From assembly GCA_002389765.1 (NCBI GenBank), contig DGQM01000023.1, forward strand, positions 235,904-299,903: DNA of 64,000 nt, given 5' to 3'. The stretch is from Bacteroidetes bacterium UBA4414. GTDB taxonomy: Bacteria; Bacteroidota; Bacteroidia; Chitinophagales; Chitinophagaceae. Both the position numbers and the translations under genes were made by a program. How positions within the stretch are numbered: the first letter of the stretch is position 1; each line of letters begins with the position of its first letter. This document shows positions 25,156 to 34,587 of the stretch, piece by piece. Under the pieces are notes generated by a model. The model was not told the DNA's origin and searched no databases. It was given only the letters and a program-made list of their open reading frames with translations.

Positions 25156-26286
25156 ATGAATATAACCATCATAGGCTCTGCACATCCGCTGCGTGGCGGC
25201 GGCATCGCTACCTTCAACGAGCGCATGGCAGAAGTATTGCAGGAGCAGGGCCACAAAGTGGTGATATATTCTTTCTCACTCCAGTACCCTTCGTTTCTCT
25301 TCCCGGGTAAATCGCAGTTTACAGACGAGCCTGCGCCAAAAGGATTGGAGATACGCAGTGTTATCAATTCTGTGAACCCGCTGAATTGGTTGAGCGTTGG
25401 TAATCGCATCAAAAAAGAAAAGCCCGACCTTATCATTGTACGCTATTGGCTGCCGTTTATGGGGCCATGCTTCGGTACTATTCTGCGCAGGGTTCGTAAA
25501 AACAAACACACTAAAATTGTAGCCATTACAGACAATGTAATACCGCACGAGCATCGCCCGGGCGATATGGCTTTTACCAAATACTTTCTGAAAAGTGCGG
25601 ATGCTTTTCTTGCCATGAGCAAGGATGTACTGAAAGACTTGAAGCAGTTTACAGACAAGCCTTCTGTCTTCAGCCCGCACCCTGTGTACGATAACTATGG
25701 CAATGCGGTAAGCAGAGAAGAAGCATGCAAAAAACTGGGGCTGAACCCGAACGAAAAACACATTCTATTCTTCGGTTTTATACGCAAATACAAAGGGCTT
25801 GATTTATTGCTGGATGCTATGAAAGATGAACGCATCAAACAAGCGGGCATCAAGCTGATAGTAGCAGGAGAGTTTTATGGTGATGGTGACAGTTACCTGC
25901 AACAAATACAAAACAATGGCATCGGCGATAGTGTAAAACTATTTACGGAGTTTATACCCAACGACGAGATTAAATATTACTTCTCTGCTACAGACCTTGT
26001 AGTACAACCCTACCGTACTGCCACGCAAAGCGGCATTACCCAAGTAGCTTACCATTTTGAAAAACCAATGGTAGTAACCAATGTAGGTGGCCTAGCAGAG
26101 GTAGTGCCCGATGGCAAAGTAGGCTTTGTTACAGCACCAGATGCTACAGAGATAGCTACAGCTATCCTGAAATTTTACGAAGCCAGCTCATTGCCCGATT
26201 TGAAAAACAACATAGCAACCGAGAAGCAAAAATATAGCTGGTCTACTTTGCTGAACAATCTGTTTGGCGTAGCAGGCTTAAAATAA
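25156..26286 (+). CDS. GT4-type glycosyltransferase
   Basis: A 376-aa GT-B fold glycosyltransferase. The acceptor domain begins NITIIGSAHPLRGGGIATFNERMAEVL (glycine loop plus helix). The donor domain has LFFGFIRKYKGLDLLLDAM and the E-rich loop around YRTATQSGITQVAYHFEKPMVVTNVGGLAEV. It directly follows hddC with no gap, so GDP-heptose is a plausible donor, though the acceptor cannot be read. The 3' end overlaps the convergent ruvB stop by 9 bp. Confidence 0.85.
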   Translation: MNITIIGSAHPLRGGGIATFNERMAEVLQEQGHKVVIYSFSLQYPSFLFPGKSQFTDEPAPKGLEIRSVINSVNPLNWLSVGNRIKKEKPDLIIVRYWLPFMGPCFGTILRRVRKNKHTKIVAITDNVIPHEHRPGDMAFTKYFLKSADAFLAMSKDVLKDLKQFTDKPSVFSPHPVYDNYGNAVSREEACKKLGLNPNEKHILFFGFIRKYKGLDLLLDAMKDERIKQAGIKLIVAGEFYGDGDSYLQQIQNNGIGDSVKLFTEFIPNDEIKYYFSATDLVVQPYRTATQSGITQVAYHFEKPMVVTNVGGLAEVVPDGKVGFVTAPDATEIATAILKFYEASSLPDLKNNIATEKQKYSWSTLLNNLFGVAGLK

Positions 26287-27300
26287 ACTACCTGCTTCTC
26301 CGGGTTTCTTTCTTCCTAAATGTTTGTATGCTTTTTCGGTAGCTTCCCTGCCGCGTGGTGTACGCATGATGTAGCCTTCCTGTATCAGGAATGGTTCATA
26401 CACTTCTTCTATCGTACCGGCTTCTTCGCCCACAGCAGTGGCAATATTGTTGATACCCGTTGGCCCACCTTTGAATTTTTCTACCAGCGTACTCAGGATT
26501 TTATTATCCATATCATCCAGTCCGCTTTCATCCACATTCAGCGCACGAAGGCCATGCTCTACGATGGCAAGGTCTATCACACCATTGCCCAGTACTTGTG
26601 CAAAGTCGCGCATGCGGCGCAGCAAGCCGTTTGATATACGAGGCGTACCACGGCTGCGACTGGCTATCTGCATCGCCGCTTCAGATGTTACTTTTACATT
26701 CAGCAATCCTGCAGCGCGCATTACAATGCGTTGCAGTACTTCTGAGTTATAATAGTCGAGCCTCGACTTGATACCGAAACGGCTCAGCAACGGAGAGGTA
26801 AGCAAACCACTACGTGTTGTAGCACCTACCAATGTAAACGGGCTCAGATTTATTTGTACAGAACGAGCAGCAGGGCCGCTGTCTATCATGATGTCTATCT
26901 TGAAATCCTCCATAGCAGCGTAGAGGTATTCTTCTACAACGGTGCTCAAGCGGTGTATCTCATCAATAAACAATACATCTCTTGGTTCCAGACTAGTAAG
27001 CAAACCGGCAAGGTCTGCAGGTTTTTCTATTACGGGACCACTGGTTTCTTTAATGTTTACGCCTAACTCATTTGCTACAATGCGCGACAAGGTTGTTTTA
27101 CCCAAACCGGGAGGGCCATGAAAAAGAACGTGGTCTAGTGATTCGCCGCGCAGGTTTGCTGCTTTAATGAATATACGCAGGTTTTCTACCAACTGTGGTT
27201 GTCCCGAAAAATCGTCAATAGACTGCGGGCGGATACTATTCTCGTATTCACGCTCCTGCGGGCTCAAATTATCTGTAGGCCTGATGTGCGACTGCTGCAT
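26278..27300 (-). CDS. ruvB: Holliday junction branch migration DNA helicase RuvB
   Basis: A 340-aa AAA+ motor that drives branch migration with RuvA. Walker A is GPPGLGKTTLS, Walker B LFIDEIHRL, sensor 1 LVGATTRSG(LL), and the arginine-finger region FGIKSRLDYY; the winged-helix C terminus ends GREATEKAYKHLG. Length is typical. ruvA and ruvC are not adjacent. Confidence 0.96.
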   Translation of the reverse strand: MQQSHIRPTDNLSPQEREYENSIRPQSIDDFSGQPQLVENLRIFIKAANLRGESLDHVLFHGPPGLGKTTLSRIVANELGVNIKETSGPVIEKPADLAGLLTSLEPRDVLFIDEIHRLSTVVEEYLYAAMEDFKIDIMIDSGPAARSVQINLSPFTLVGATTRSGLLTSPLLSRFGIKSRLDYYNSEVLQRIVMRAAGLLNVKVTSEAAMQIASRSRGTPRISNGLLRRMRDFAQVLGNGVIDLAIVEHGLRALNVDESGLDDMDNKILSTLVEKFKGGPTGINNIATAVGEEAGTIEEVYEPFLIQEGYIMRTPRGREATEKAYKHLGRKKPGEAGSLF

Positions 27301-27321
27301 AAGTATGCTAAAATTACTGAA

Positions 27322-28824
27322 TTACCTGCTTGTGTCAGGCCTTATTTCTGTCACGCCAAAATTATTCGCCTTGTATTCTGATATCACCAACCCTTTTGCT
27401 TTCAATTCAGGAATGAATACCTCTGCATTATCGCCACCTGTTACAGAGTGCAATATTATGTAAGGCACTTTCTGTTTTTGTATAGTTGTATCATTTAGTA
27501 ATGCATATGCATCCAGATGCCATGTTAATCTTGTTATATCACCGCAATGTATCACACCGGTTTTTTTATAATACTCGCACATAGAATACGGAGTTGTTAC
27601 AAAAACATTCGTATGAGGGAATTTTTTGTCGATGTACATAAGTGCAGGTTTAATTTTTATATCCCATTTAGGAACTGCGGCTACAGAGTTTTTAAGCAAC
27701 GCAAACAAGAATATAGCAGCTATCATGCCCGCACCGTACTTATATATTCTATTGTTGATAGCCAGTACAAATGCACTGATACCAATACTCATCAACATAA
27801 TAATACCTGGAAATGCGTATAGAATAAACCTACCATAGAAAGGATATAAACTAAGTAACGACAGTACATAGCTGAGTGTAACCGGTAGCAAACCGAATAT
27901 GAGTATATTATAATTCTTTCTTACGATGGCGATGATAATGCCCGCTATAAATAATGCTAAGATGATATAACCCATAAAATACGTGCTATCTACAAGAAAC
28001 AGATCCTGCAAAAACACGTTGGGGAAGTATGTAGTCATGTAATTATTGAACTCAGGGCCGAAAAAAGGAGTAGGACAAAATGTCCACGCCCAGATTTCTT
28101 TCATGCCACTTGCATACGGATGATCGTGTACAAATATGAAATAATTAACCCCTATTGCCAGCAACCAAAACCCTAGTACAACCAGGTTTTTCAATGGCAT
28201 TGTCAGCAGCTTCGTTTCATCCTTAATAATTTTCAGATTTTGTAAATAGTACGTGCCGATACACACCACTACCAACTGTGTAGAATTTGAAAAGAATGCC
28301 AAGGCACAACCCGACAAAATCAGCAATATATTCCTGTTTCTATCAACAAACCTGTTGGAGCTAAGTACAAGATAGCTGAGTACTATGTATGCAGAAACAT
28401 CTATGGTGTATGGTTTCAGCTCTGATGCATAGTATACAAAAGATATATTGAGTGCATATATAAGAAATGCTATTAGCGCAGTAAGGCGTTGTTTGGTGAG
28501 CTCATATACTATGTAGTAAAACAGTGGCATTACTGCAATTGAGAATATAAAAGGCAATAACCTTAATGACATTTCGCCTAAACCGAAAATATGGGTAAAT
28601 AGCTCTACACCCCAAAGGAAAAAAATAGGTGCACTTTGAAAATTTTCAAGTGGTTTTGTGAGATCTTTAAAACCCAGGTCAACAAAGTTGAGTGCCAAGT
28701 GTGCCTCGTCATGCCACAACGACCTGTTAATAAGATACTGATAAAACCTGAGTGCTAAACCGGCAAAAAGTATCAGCAGGAATAGGCCTTTGTATATTTT
28801 AGATAACTTATCAGCGGGTTTCAT
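27322..28824 (-). CDS. GT39/ArnT-type membrane glycosyltransferase
   Basis: A 500-aa polytopic membrane protein with roughly ten to eleven transmembrane helices. Near the N terminus, NRSLWHDEAHLAL has the acidic DE pair in the first periplasmic loop that is typical of the GT39 (PMT/ArnT) superfamily, which uses polyprenyl-phosphate sugars. The C-terminal 100 residues form a soluble periplasmic tail. Acceptor unknown: protein O-mannosylation and lipid A or glycan modification are all possible. 21 nt before ruvB in transcription order; divergent from the cystathionine synthase gene. Confidence 0.8.
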   Translation of the reverse strand: MKPADKLSKIYKGLFLLILFAGLALRFYQYLINRSLWHDEAHLALNFVDLGFKDLTKPLENFQSAPIFFLWGVELFTHIFGLGEMSLRLLPFIFSIAVMPLFYYIVYELTKQRLTALIAFLIYALNISFVYYASELKPYTIDVSAYIVLSYLVLSSNRFVDRNRNILLILSGCALAFFSNSTQLVVVCIGTYYLQNLKIIKDETKLLTMPLKNLVVLGFWLLAIGVNYFIFVHDHPYASGMKEIWAWTFCPTPFFGPEFNNYMTTYFPNVFLQDLFLVDSTYFMGYIILALFIAGIIIAIVRKNYNILIFGLLPVTLSYVLSLLSLYPFYGRFILYAFPGIIMLMSIGISAFVLAINNRIYKYGAGMIAAIFLFALLKNSVAAVPKWDIKIKPALMYIDKKFPHTNVFVTTPYSMCEYYKKTGVIHCGDITRLTWHLDAYALLNDTTIQKQKVPYIILHSVTGGDNAEVFIPELKAKGLVISEYKANNFGVTEIRPDTSR

Positions 28825-28872
28825 TGGTTAAAAATAGGAAAGGTAGAGAAATTATAAGCCGTTCAGTTTAAC

Positions 28873-28880
28873 TACCTTTG
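28873..28880 (+). promoter_or_regulatory. -7 box of the cystathionine synthase gene (TACCTTTG)
   Basis: Exact TAnnTTTG, 24 nt before the ATG at 28905. A nearer ATG at 28901 is followed at once by a stop. Confidence 0.65.
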
Positions 28881-28904
28881 CAAACATTACAAAATCCGCA
28901 ATGA

Positions 28905-30059
28905 ATGAATAATAAGAATCATAAACTGGCTACAAAGCTGATACATGCAGGTGTAGAGCCCGATCCAACTACAGGTGCAATCATGACACCTATTTATCAG
29001 ACGTCTACCTACGTACAGGCAGCACCCGGAGACCATAAAGGCTACGAATATGCACGTACACAAAACCCTACACGTACCGTGTTGCAAAATGCACTGGCTG
29101 CTATAGAAAACGGTACGCATGCACTATGCTTTGGTAGTGGTATGGCTGCTACAGATGCAGTTGCCAAACTGCTGATGCCGGGCGATGAAGTGATAGTTGC
29201 TAACGACCTGTATGGTGGTACTTACCGCATCTTCACCAAAGTATTTGCACTGTATGGCATCAAGTTCCATTTCATAGATATGGGCAATGCGGAAAACATA
29301 CGTGGCTATATCAATAGTAATACCAAAATGATATGGACAGAAACACCAACCAACCCGCTGCTGAATATTGTTGATATAGAAGCATGCGCTAAGATTGCTA
29401 AAGAACACAAGCTGATGCTGGTTGTAGATAATACTTTCGCTTCGCCATACCTGCAAAACCCGCTGGACTGGGGTGCTGATATTGTACTGCACTCTGCTAC
29501 AAAATACTTGGGTGGTCACAGCGATGTGGTGCATGGTGCACTGATAATGAAAGATGCAGCACTGGAAGAAAAACTGCGCTTTATACAAAACAGTTGTGGT
29601 GCTGTACCCGGCCCGCACGATTGCTGGCTGGTGCTGCGTGGCATCAAAACACTGCATGTACGCATGGAGCGCCATTGCGAAAATGGTGAGAAGATAGCCA
29701 ACTATCTGCGTAACCACCCTAAAGTAGGTAAAGTGTACTGGTGTGGTTTTGAAGACCATCCTAACCACAATGTGGCTAAGAAACAAATGCGTGGCTTTGG
29801 CGGTATGATATCTTTCACACTGAAAGATGATAACATGGATGCTGCCATGAGTGTATTGAAGAAAACAGAACTGTTCGCATTGGCAGAATCTTTGGGTGGT
29901 GTAGAATCGCTAATAGGGCATCCTGCTTCTATGACGCATGGTTCTATCCCTCGCGAAGAGCGTATTAAGAATGGCCTTGTAGATAGCCTGATACGCCTGA
30001 GCGTTGGTATAGAAGATGTGGACGACCTGATTGCAGACCTTGCACAAGCAATAGGATAA
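28905..30059 (+). CDS. Cystathionine gamma-synthase/lyase family PLP enzyme
   Basis: A 384-aa Cys/Met-metabolism PLP enzyme. The cofactor Lys is residue 200 in SATKYLGGHSDVVHGALI; the phosphate-binding YEYARTQNPTR and CFGSGMAA loops and the C-terminal SLGGVESLIGHPASMTHGSIP are complete. This family includes cystathionine gamma-synthase (MetB) and gamma-lyase; sequence reading alone does not settle which, but biosynthetic MetB is a reasonable default. Monocistronic, ending at a strong terminator. Confidence 0.9.
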   Translation: MNNKNHKLATKLIHAGVEPDPTTGAIMTPIYQTSTYVQAAPGDHKGYEYARTQNPTRTVLQNALAAIENGTHALCFGSGMAATDAVAKLLMPGDEVIVANDLYGGTYRIFTKVFALYGIKFHFIDMGNAENIRGYINSNTKMIWTETPTNPLLNIVDIEACAKIAKEHKLMLVVDNTFASPYLQNPLDWGADIVLHSATKYLGGHSDVVHGALIMKDAALEEKLRFIQNSCGAVPGPHDCWLVLRGIKTLHVRMERHCENGEKIANYLRNHPKVGKVYWCGFEDHPNHNVAKKQMRGFGGMISFTLKDDNMDAAMSVLKKTELFALAESLGGVESLIGHPASMTHGSIPREERIKNGLVDSLIRLSVGIEDVDDLIADLAQAIG

Positions 30060-30066
30060 TAAAACT

Positions 30067-30095
30067 AAAAGCCCCGAAGTATCGGGGCTTTTTTT
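30067..30095. terminator. Terminator between convergent genes
   Basis: AAAAGCCCCGA (30067-30077) pairs with TCGGGGCTTTT (30082-30092), followed by more T. Serves the PLP enzyme on the plus strand and probably the lipoprotein on the minus strand. Confidence 0.9.
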
Positions 30096-30100
30096 ATTGC

Positions 30101-30688
30101 TTACATAATTATCTCTATAGCATTTTTATCAATGAGAATGTGATCTGCAAAATCTAACTCGTCTTTGTACTTTTCATAGCACGGCTCGCACATCTCTTTA
30201 ATAAAATTTACAGTTTTTCGAATTACTATGTTTGAATATTTTTTATTCTCAATTACAAAATATGGCTGTTTATAAAATGCTGTATTCTTTAGTAGTTTTT
30301 CAATCTTATCGTACTCACTTGTTGTAGCTATCAGCATTACTCTTTTGCCAATTCCTGCAACACTATCTGCTTTTTTTACTACAACTGCAGAAGCCGGACA
30401 ATGAGGGTAGTAAAAAAATACTTGTGTTCCTTCTAAAGATTGATTGCTTAATAAATCTTTACTCTCAACAGGCACTATAACATGTTTACCGTTTTCAAAG
30501 CCTTCATTATTAATAAAAGCATTTACATCAAATTGCTTTTTTACAAAGCGGGTTTGGGAGTAATCCTCAGGATTCGATTTATCTTTTACAGGAGCAAAAT
30601 GCCTATACTTTTCCCCATTACCCATATGTAGGGTTAAACAACTACTAAATAGTAGTGCAACAGGAAAAATCAGCAATACTAATCGCAT
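30101..30688 (-). CDS. Hypothetical lipoprotein with C-terminal CxxC
   Basis: A 195-aa lipoprotein (lipobox LLFSSC, Cys about 17). The middle (TQVFFYYPHCPASAVVVKKADSV) reads like a thioredoxin-fold strand-turn-helix but has a single Cys there; a CEPC pair occurs late in the protein (about residues 169-172). It abuts the GLPGLI gene stop exactly and is the last gene of the TonB-receptor-like/GLPGLI operon. A redox or disulfide role is possible but not shown. Confidence 0.65.
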   Translation of the reverse strand: MRLVLLIFPVALLFSSCLTLHMGNGEKYRHFAPVKDKSNPEDYSQTRFVKKQFDVNAFINNEGFENGKHVIVPVESKDLLSNQSLEGTQVFFYYPHCPASAVVVKKADSVAGIGKRVMLIATTSEYDKIEKLLKNTAFYKQPYFVIENKKYSNIVIRKTVNFIKEMCEPCYEKYKDELDFADHILIDKNAIEIIM

Positions 30689-31432
30689 CTATATCAAGGT
30701 CCACCAAAGGTTTTTATCTGCATACTTGCCCCAGTCTTTAAAGCTGGTCTTCAGTGTTTCGTATAGTTCTTTCTGGGTGGTTTTTTTGCCCTTCTCACTT
30801 ACGGCAAAGTCAGTGTCTTTAGGCTTTACCATGTCTATTTTTTGCGCTACCCATGTAGTGTGCATACGTGGTATGGCCAGTTGCAGTATCATGCCCGGCA
30901 AGCCGCTAAACATTTCAGGGCCGCCACTCACCATGATGTCTTCTGTGTAGAAAGCCACTACATATACAGAGTCAAATATCTTACCGACGGCTTTGCGACA
31001 TTTGTAATTGGCTATGGTACGTATTTCGTCACTTATCTTCCACTCTATTTTGCGCATGCTGTCTTCTACCAGAAACTTCTGTTCGAATACTGTTTTGTTT
31101 GCCTTTACTTTTTCTGTTGCAAAATCTGTGAGCACTACATTATCACTTGCCGGCGATTGTGCAAACCACAGTTTCGTGCCTCCTTCTACTTCTTTACCCG
31201 GTTTGTACAACGACTTTGATGTGTTGAAATACAAATCGAAATACGATGTATTGAAGTCAGGAATTTGTGCTTTAAATTTTTCAATCCATTGTTTCTGTTC
31301 ATCATCAAGGTCGTTTAGTTGGCGCTTTACGTTCACTTTCTTTTCGTACTCTATTTTACCGTATTGGGTAAACTGTGCATTTGCAACAAATGCACTCAGG
31401 AGTAATATGCAGATTAATTGAAGCTTTTTCAT
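30689..31432 (-). CDS. GLPGLI family protein
   Basis: A 247-aa periplasmic protein with signal peptide (ends VANAQ). The family-naming motif appears as GLPGMI in SGLPGMILQLAIPRMHTTW, preceded by the typical IANYKCRKAVGKIFDSVYVVAFYTEDI segment. GLPGLI proteins are usually encoded beside carboxypeptidase-regulatory-domain outer-membrane barrels, as here: the stop of the barrel gene is 6 nt upstream. Molecular role unknown. Confidence 0.85.
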   Translation of the reverse strand: MKKLQLICILLLSAFVANAQFTQYGKIEYEKKVNVKRQLNDLDDEQKQWIEKFKAQIPDFNTSYFDLYFNTSKSLYKPGKEVEGGTKLWFAQSPASDNVVLTDFATEKVKANKTVFEQKFLVEDSMRKIEWKISDEIRTIANYKCRKAVGKIFDSVYVVAFYTEDIMVSGGPEMFSGLPGMILQLAIPRMHTTWVAQKIDMVKPKDTDFAVSEKGKKTTQKELYETLKTSFKDWGKYADKNLWWTLI

Positions 31433-31438
31433 CGAGGG

Positions 31439-34294
31439 TTATTTTATCATTTTAATAATAGTACCTGCATCTTGCTCAGGTGCCGCGCCTGCTGCAGTTT
31501 TTGTAAAGTTCCATGTCAGTGTCAGCAAGCCGTAGCGGCGTATGGTATTGTAGTTGGTTTGCGTAACAATGTTGTTCTGCGCATAGCGGCTGAAGCCCAG
31601 ATTCTGATTCAGGATATCGAATGCAGACATGCGCAGTTCCAACTGGTCGTTCTTCAGGAATTTCTTCGCAACATAGGCGTTCCAGCGGAATACATTATTG
31701 TTTTTATCGAATATGCTTGTCTGTTGGCGTATGTACCAGTTCACATCAGAACCTATGCTGAATTTAAGCGGCAGGTCGTAAGATGCGTCAAACGATTGCT
31801 CGTAAGTCCAGAAACTCGTCACCTGTGTATTGATAGTAGATTTATTGTCGTTGTATGTTATACTAGGGTCGTAAGAAACACTGAACTTATCATTTTCAGT
31901 ATGCCATCCAAAACGAATGCCTGCAGTATAGGTGTTATTGTCGCTCGTGTTCTTTATCCCATTTATAATGTTGTTGATATGGTTGATGCCTATGTTTGCA
32001 TGCAATCCCGCATCAAAGTTTATTTTATTAAACTGCCTGCCGTAGCTGATATAACCCCATCCATTATAGTTACCATCTACATTTATATACTGGTATGTAC
32101 GGCGGCCTACCGCATCTACATTTTCAGAGCGGCTGATAGCATTATCCACCATATTCATACTCATGCTCATCCAGATATACCTGTTGGTAATCATTTTATA
32201 ATCATTGTAACTCAAACTTACGCGGTGCGTAAACGACTGCCTGATGTTGGCATTACCTATAGCAATATTCATAGGGTCCAAGTTGTTTAGCAGTGGTTGT
32301 ATCTGGTCTATCGTTGGTTGTTGTGTAGAACCACTATAATCCAAGCTAATCCTGCGTTGTTTATTGATGCTGTATTTGATATATGCTTTCGGGAAGAAGT
32401 TTGTAAAGCTGTAGCTACGTGTAGTATCCCTCATCAGATCTTCCTGTTTGTAGGCCGCGTTTGATACCGAACCACCTGCAGACATTGTGAGTTTTTTGAA
32501 AACAAACCTCAGATTTGCACCTCCTGTATGTGTTTGCACATTGAACATAAAGTTGTTGCTGAATGTATCGTTCAATGATAGATAAGCATCATCTGTAGGT
32601 GTTTTCTTATTGAACGTTTCGTGCGTTGCTGTATTGTTATCTACTTTAAATGCATAATTCGCATCCAGAAAAGCAACTTTAGAAAGAGGCTCGGTATAGG
32701 TAAGTCTTGCCGATAATGAAAGTGCTCCGTTTTCATTGCGTTTGCGTTGGTCTGTTACATATGTATAGCTGTTCTGCAGCGTATCGGTAACTGCATCGCG
32801 CTGATAAATTGTATTGGTAGCTCTCAGGAATCCATCGCTTTCCGTTTCACGATAGTTTTCTGTCAGGTTCAGCGATATCGTCCTGCCTTTCTTTTTAAAC
32901 TTCTTACGGTAATCAAGTGTGGCATTCAGTGTTTTTGTTATAGCATCTGTTGTCACATTTCTTTTATTCCTATTCAGTATAGAGTCTTGCTGGTCTGTTG
33001 TTTCAGCAGTGTAGCTTGTATTTGTTTTTGTATTAGAATAGCCACCGTTTGCTGTCAGTTTTATACTTGAATTCGTATCAATCGTCCAGGTATAGTTTGC
33101 ATCCAGCCTGTTGCGCTGGCCAATAGAATATTTATCATTTGTCTGTTTGCTGTAGTTCTTTTTATTATTTGGCAACGAGTTTTCGTTCAGTGTATTGGTG
33201 ATGGCAGAAATATCCTGCTTGGCATAACGATAGTTGCTACCCAAGTGATGCTTGTCCTGCTTCCATTTATTAGAATAGTGGCCACCTGCTGTCCATGCAC
33301 GCGGATAACCCTCACCATCATACTTACCATCCCAACCTTCCATATCATCTTCATCACCACCGCTATAGTAGGTAACAAAACTACCATCATCGCTCATAAA
33401 GCTATTATCGTTCTGCCCACCAAACTTATCGCGGTCTTCCCAGCCAAGTCCCATCTTGCCCGTGTTGGCCATAATACCGAATACCGATAATTTGCGCTTG
33501 CCCTTAAAGGCATTGAACATTGCCTGGTTTTCAAAATAGCCCTGCTCATCTCCTGCACCACCACCTGCTACTACTTTACCAAAGTATCCTTTCTTCTTAT
33601 CCTCCTTTAGTTGCAAATTGATTGTACGCGTTTTCTCCCCATCGTCAATACCGGTAAATTCTGCCTGCTCACTCTTCTTATCAAACACCTGCACTTTATC
33701 TACCGCTTTTGCCTGCAGGCTTTTTGTTACCACGGCAGGGTCGTCCGTAAAAAACTCCTCACCATCCACCAATATCTTCTGCACTTTTTCGCCGTGTGCT
33801 ATTATCTGTCCGTTTTTATCTACTTGTATACCGGGCAGCTTTTTCAGCAGTGCCTCCACATTAGCACCTTCTTTTGTCAGGAAGCTGTCCGCCATATACT
33901 CCACTGTATCGCCCTTTACCTTGATGGCAGAATATTGTTGTGTCAGTATCACCTCCTTTAGCAAGTGCATTTTCGATACCATGGGTATCATACCAAGATC
34001 CATCGGCTTATTGTCCTTCACATTTATCACATCTACATATTCCGCAAGACTAGGGTAGCTGGTCATTACCAGATACTTGCCCGTGGTTTTAACCTTCAGC
34101 GAGAAGGTGCCATCCTGCTTGGTACGTGTAAAAGTTTCCAGTACTGAATCCGACGCCCGCAGCACGGTGATGCATGCGTAAGGCAGTGGCGCACTGTTCA
34201 ATGTGTCTGATACAGAGCCCGTAATGGTTATGGGCTGTGCATAGCCTGTGCATGCCAATAGCAGCAAGGCAAAGAGGGTGGTCAAAAGGCGCAT
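31439..34294 (-). CDS. Outer-membrane TonB-receptor-like beta-barrel with CarboxypepD_reg-like domain
   Basis: A 951-aa outer-membrane protein. After a signal peptide (ends GYAQ) comes a carboxypeptidase-regulatory-like beta-sandwich (about 22-105: ITGSVSDTLNSAPLPYACITV), then a plug-like segment (GANVEALLKKLPGIQVDKNGQI, VQKILVDGEEFF), and a large barrel from about 260 to the C terminus. It lacks an evident TonB box, as is usual for this outer_membrane_beta_barrel/carboxypeptidase subgroup. Heads an operon with GLPGLI and a CxxC lipoprotein. Transported substrate unknown. Confidence 0.85.
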   Translation of the reverse strand: MRLLTTLFALLLLACTGYAQPITITGSVSDTLNSAPLPYACITVLRASDSVLETFTRTKQDGTFSLKVKTTGKYLVMTSYPSLAEYVDVINVKDNKPMDLGMIPMVSKMHLLKEVILTQQYSAIKVKGDTVEYMADSFLTKEGANVEALLKKLPGIQVDKNGQIIAHGEKVQKILVDGEEFFTDDPAVVTKSLQAKAVDKVQVFDKKSEQAEFTGIDDGEKTRTINLQLKEDKKKGYFGKVVAGGGAGDEQGYFENQAMFNAFKGKRKLSVFGIMANTGKMGLGWEDRDKFGGQNDNSFMSDDGSFVTYYSGGDEDDMEGWDGKYDGEGYPRAWTAGGHYSNKWKQDKHHLGSNYRYAKQDISAITNTLNENSLPNNKKNYSKQTNDKYSIGQRNRLDANYTWTIDTNSSIKLTANGGYSNTKTNTSYTAETTDQQDSILNRNKRNVTTDAITKTLNATLDYRKKFKKKGRTISLNLTENYRETESDGFLRATNTIYQRDAVTDTLQNSYTYVTDQRKRNENGALSLSARLTYTEPLSKVAFLDANYAFKVDNNTATHETFNKKTPTDDAYLSLNDTFSNNFMFNVQTHTGGANLRFVFKKLTMSAGGSVSNAAYKQEDLMRDTTRSYSFTNFFPKAYIKYSINKQRRISLDYSGSTQQPTIDQIQPLLNNLDPMNIAIGNANIRQSFTHRVSLSYNDYKMITNRYIWMSMSMNMVDNAISRSENVDAVGRRTYQYINVDGNYNGWGYISYGRQFNKINFDAGLHANIGINHINNIINGIKNTSDNNTYTAGIRFGWHTENDKFSVSYDPSITYNDNKSTINTQVTSFWTYEQSFDASYDLPLKFSIGSDVNWYIRQQTSIFDKNNNVFRWNAYVAKKFLKNDQLELRMSAFDILNQNLGFSRYAQNNIVTQTNYNTIRRYGLLTLTWNFTKTAAGAAPEQDAGTIIKMIK

Positions 34295-34435
34295 GTGGGA
34301 GTGTTAGTTAATGGTTATTGACATTAACGTGACAAAAATGAACGTATTGCCTTAAATAGTGAAATTTTAAATGTTAAATATAACTAAAGGCGAAAGCGCA
34401 AAAGGGGGGATTTTTATAAACTATTAATCAAGAGT

Positions 34436-34444
34436 TTATACACA
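34436..34444 (+). promoter_or_regulatory. DnaA-box-like 9-mer TTATACACA upstream of pyrG
   Basis: Fits the relaxed DnaA-box consensus TTATNCACA, about 50 bp upstream of the pyrG -7 box. A match to this relaxed pattern is expected about twice per 64 kb by chance, so the use of the site is speculative. Confidence 0.25.
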
Positions 34445-34494
34445 TTATTGACAAGTGCTCATCAATTATATTTTTAAAATGCCGGCTTAGTTTA

Positions 34495-34502
34495 TAACTT
34501 TG
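34495..34502 (+). promoter_or_regulatory. -7 box of pyrG (TAACTTTG)
   Basis: Exact TAnnTTTG, 81 nt upstream of the pyrG ATG, predicting an untranslated leader of about 75 nt that contains two small ORFs. Confidence 0.6.
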
Positions 34503-34542
34503 TGCGACCGCAACAGCTACTTCCTCAATTTTATTGTAATAC

Positions 34543-34587
34543 ATGTATGCTGCGCTACCGGTCTATGACAAAACAGGAGCGTTATGA
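34543..34587 (+). CDS. Possible pyrG leader peptide (14 codons)
   Basis: ATG at 34543 reads MYAALPVYDKTGAL and stops at TGA 34585-34587, which overlaps the pyrG ATG (ATGA). An alternative ORF in another frame starts at 34547 (MLRYRSMTKQERYD) and stops at 34589-34591. Either could couple translation into pyrG. No conservation data; may be fortuitous. Confidence 0.3.
   Translation: MYAALPVYDKTGAL

Larger units (their letters stand above)
34295..34583. other. pyrG leader and divergent intergenic region
   Basis: About 289 bp between the divergent barrel gene and pyrG. It contains a TTATACACA 9-mer (34436-34444), a TAACTTTG box (34495-34502) and two short overlapping leader ORFs. Otherwise AT-rich with no further structure that I can support. 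Confidence 0.55.
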
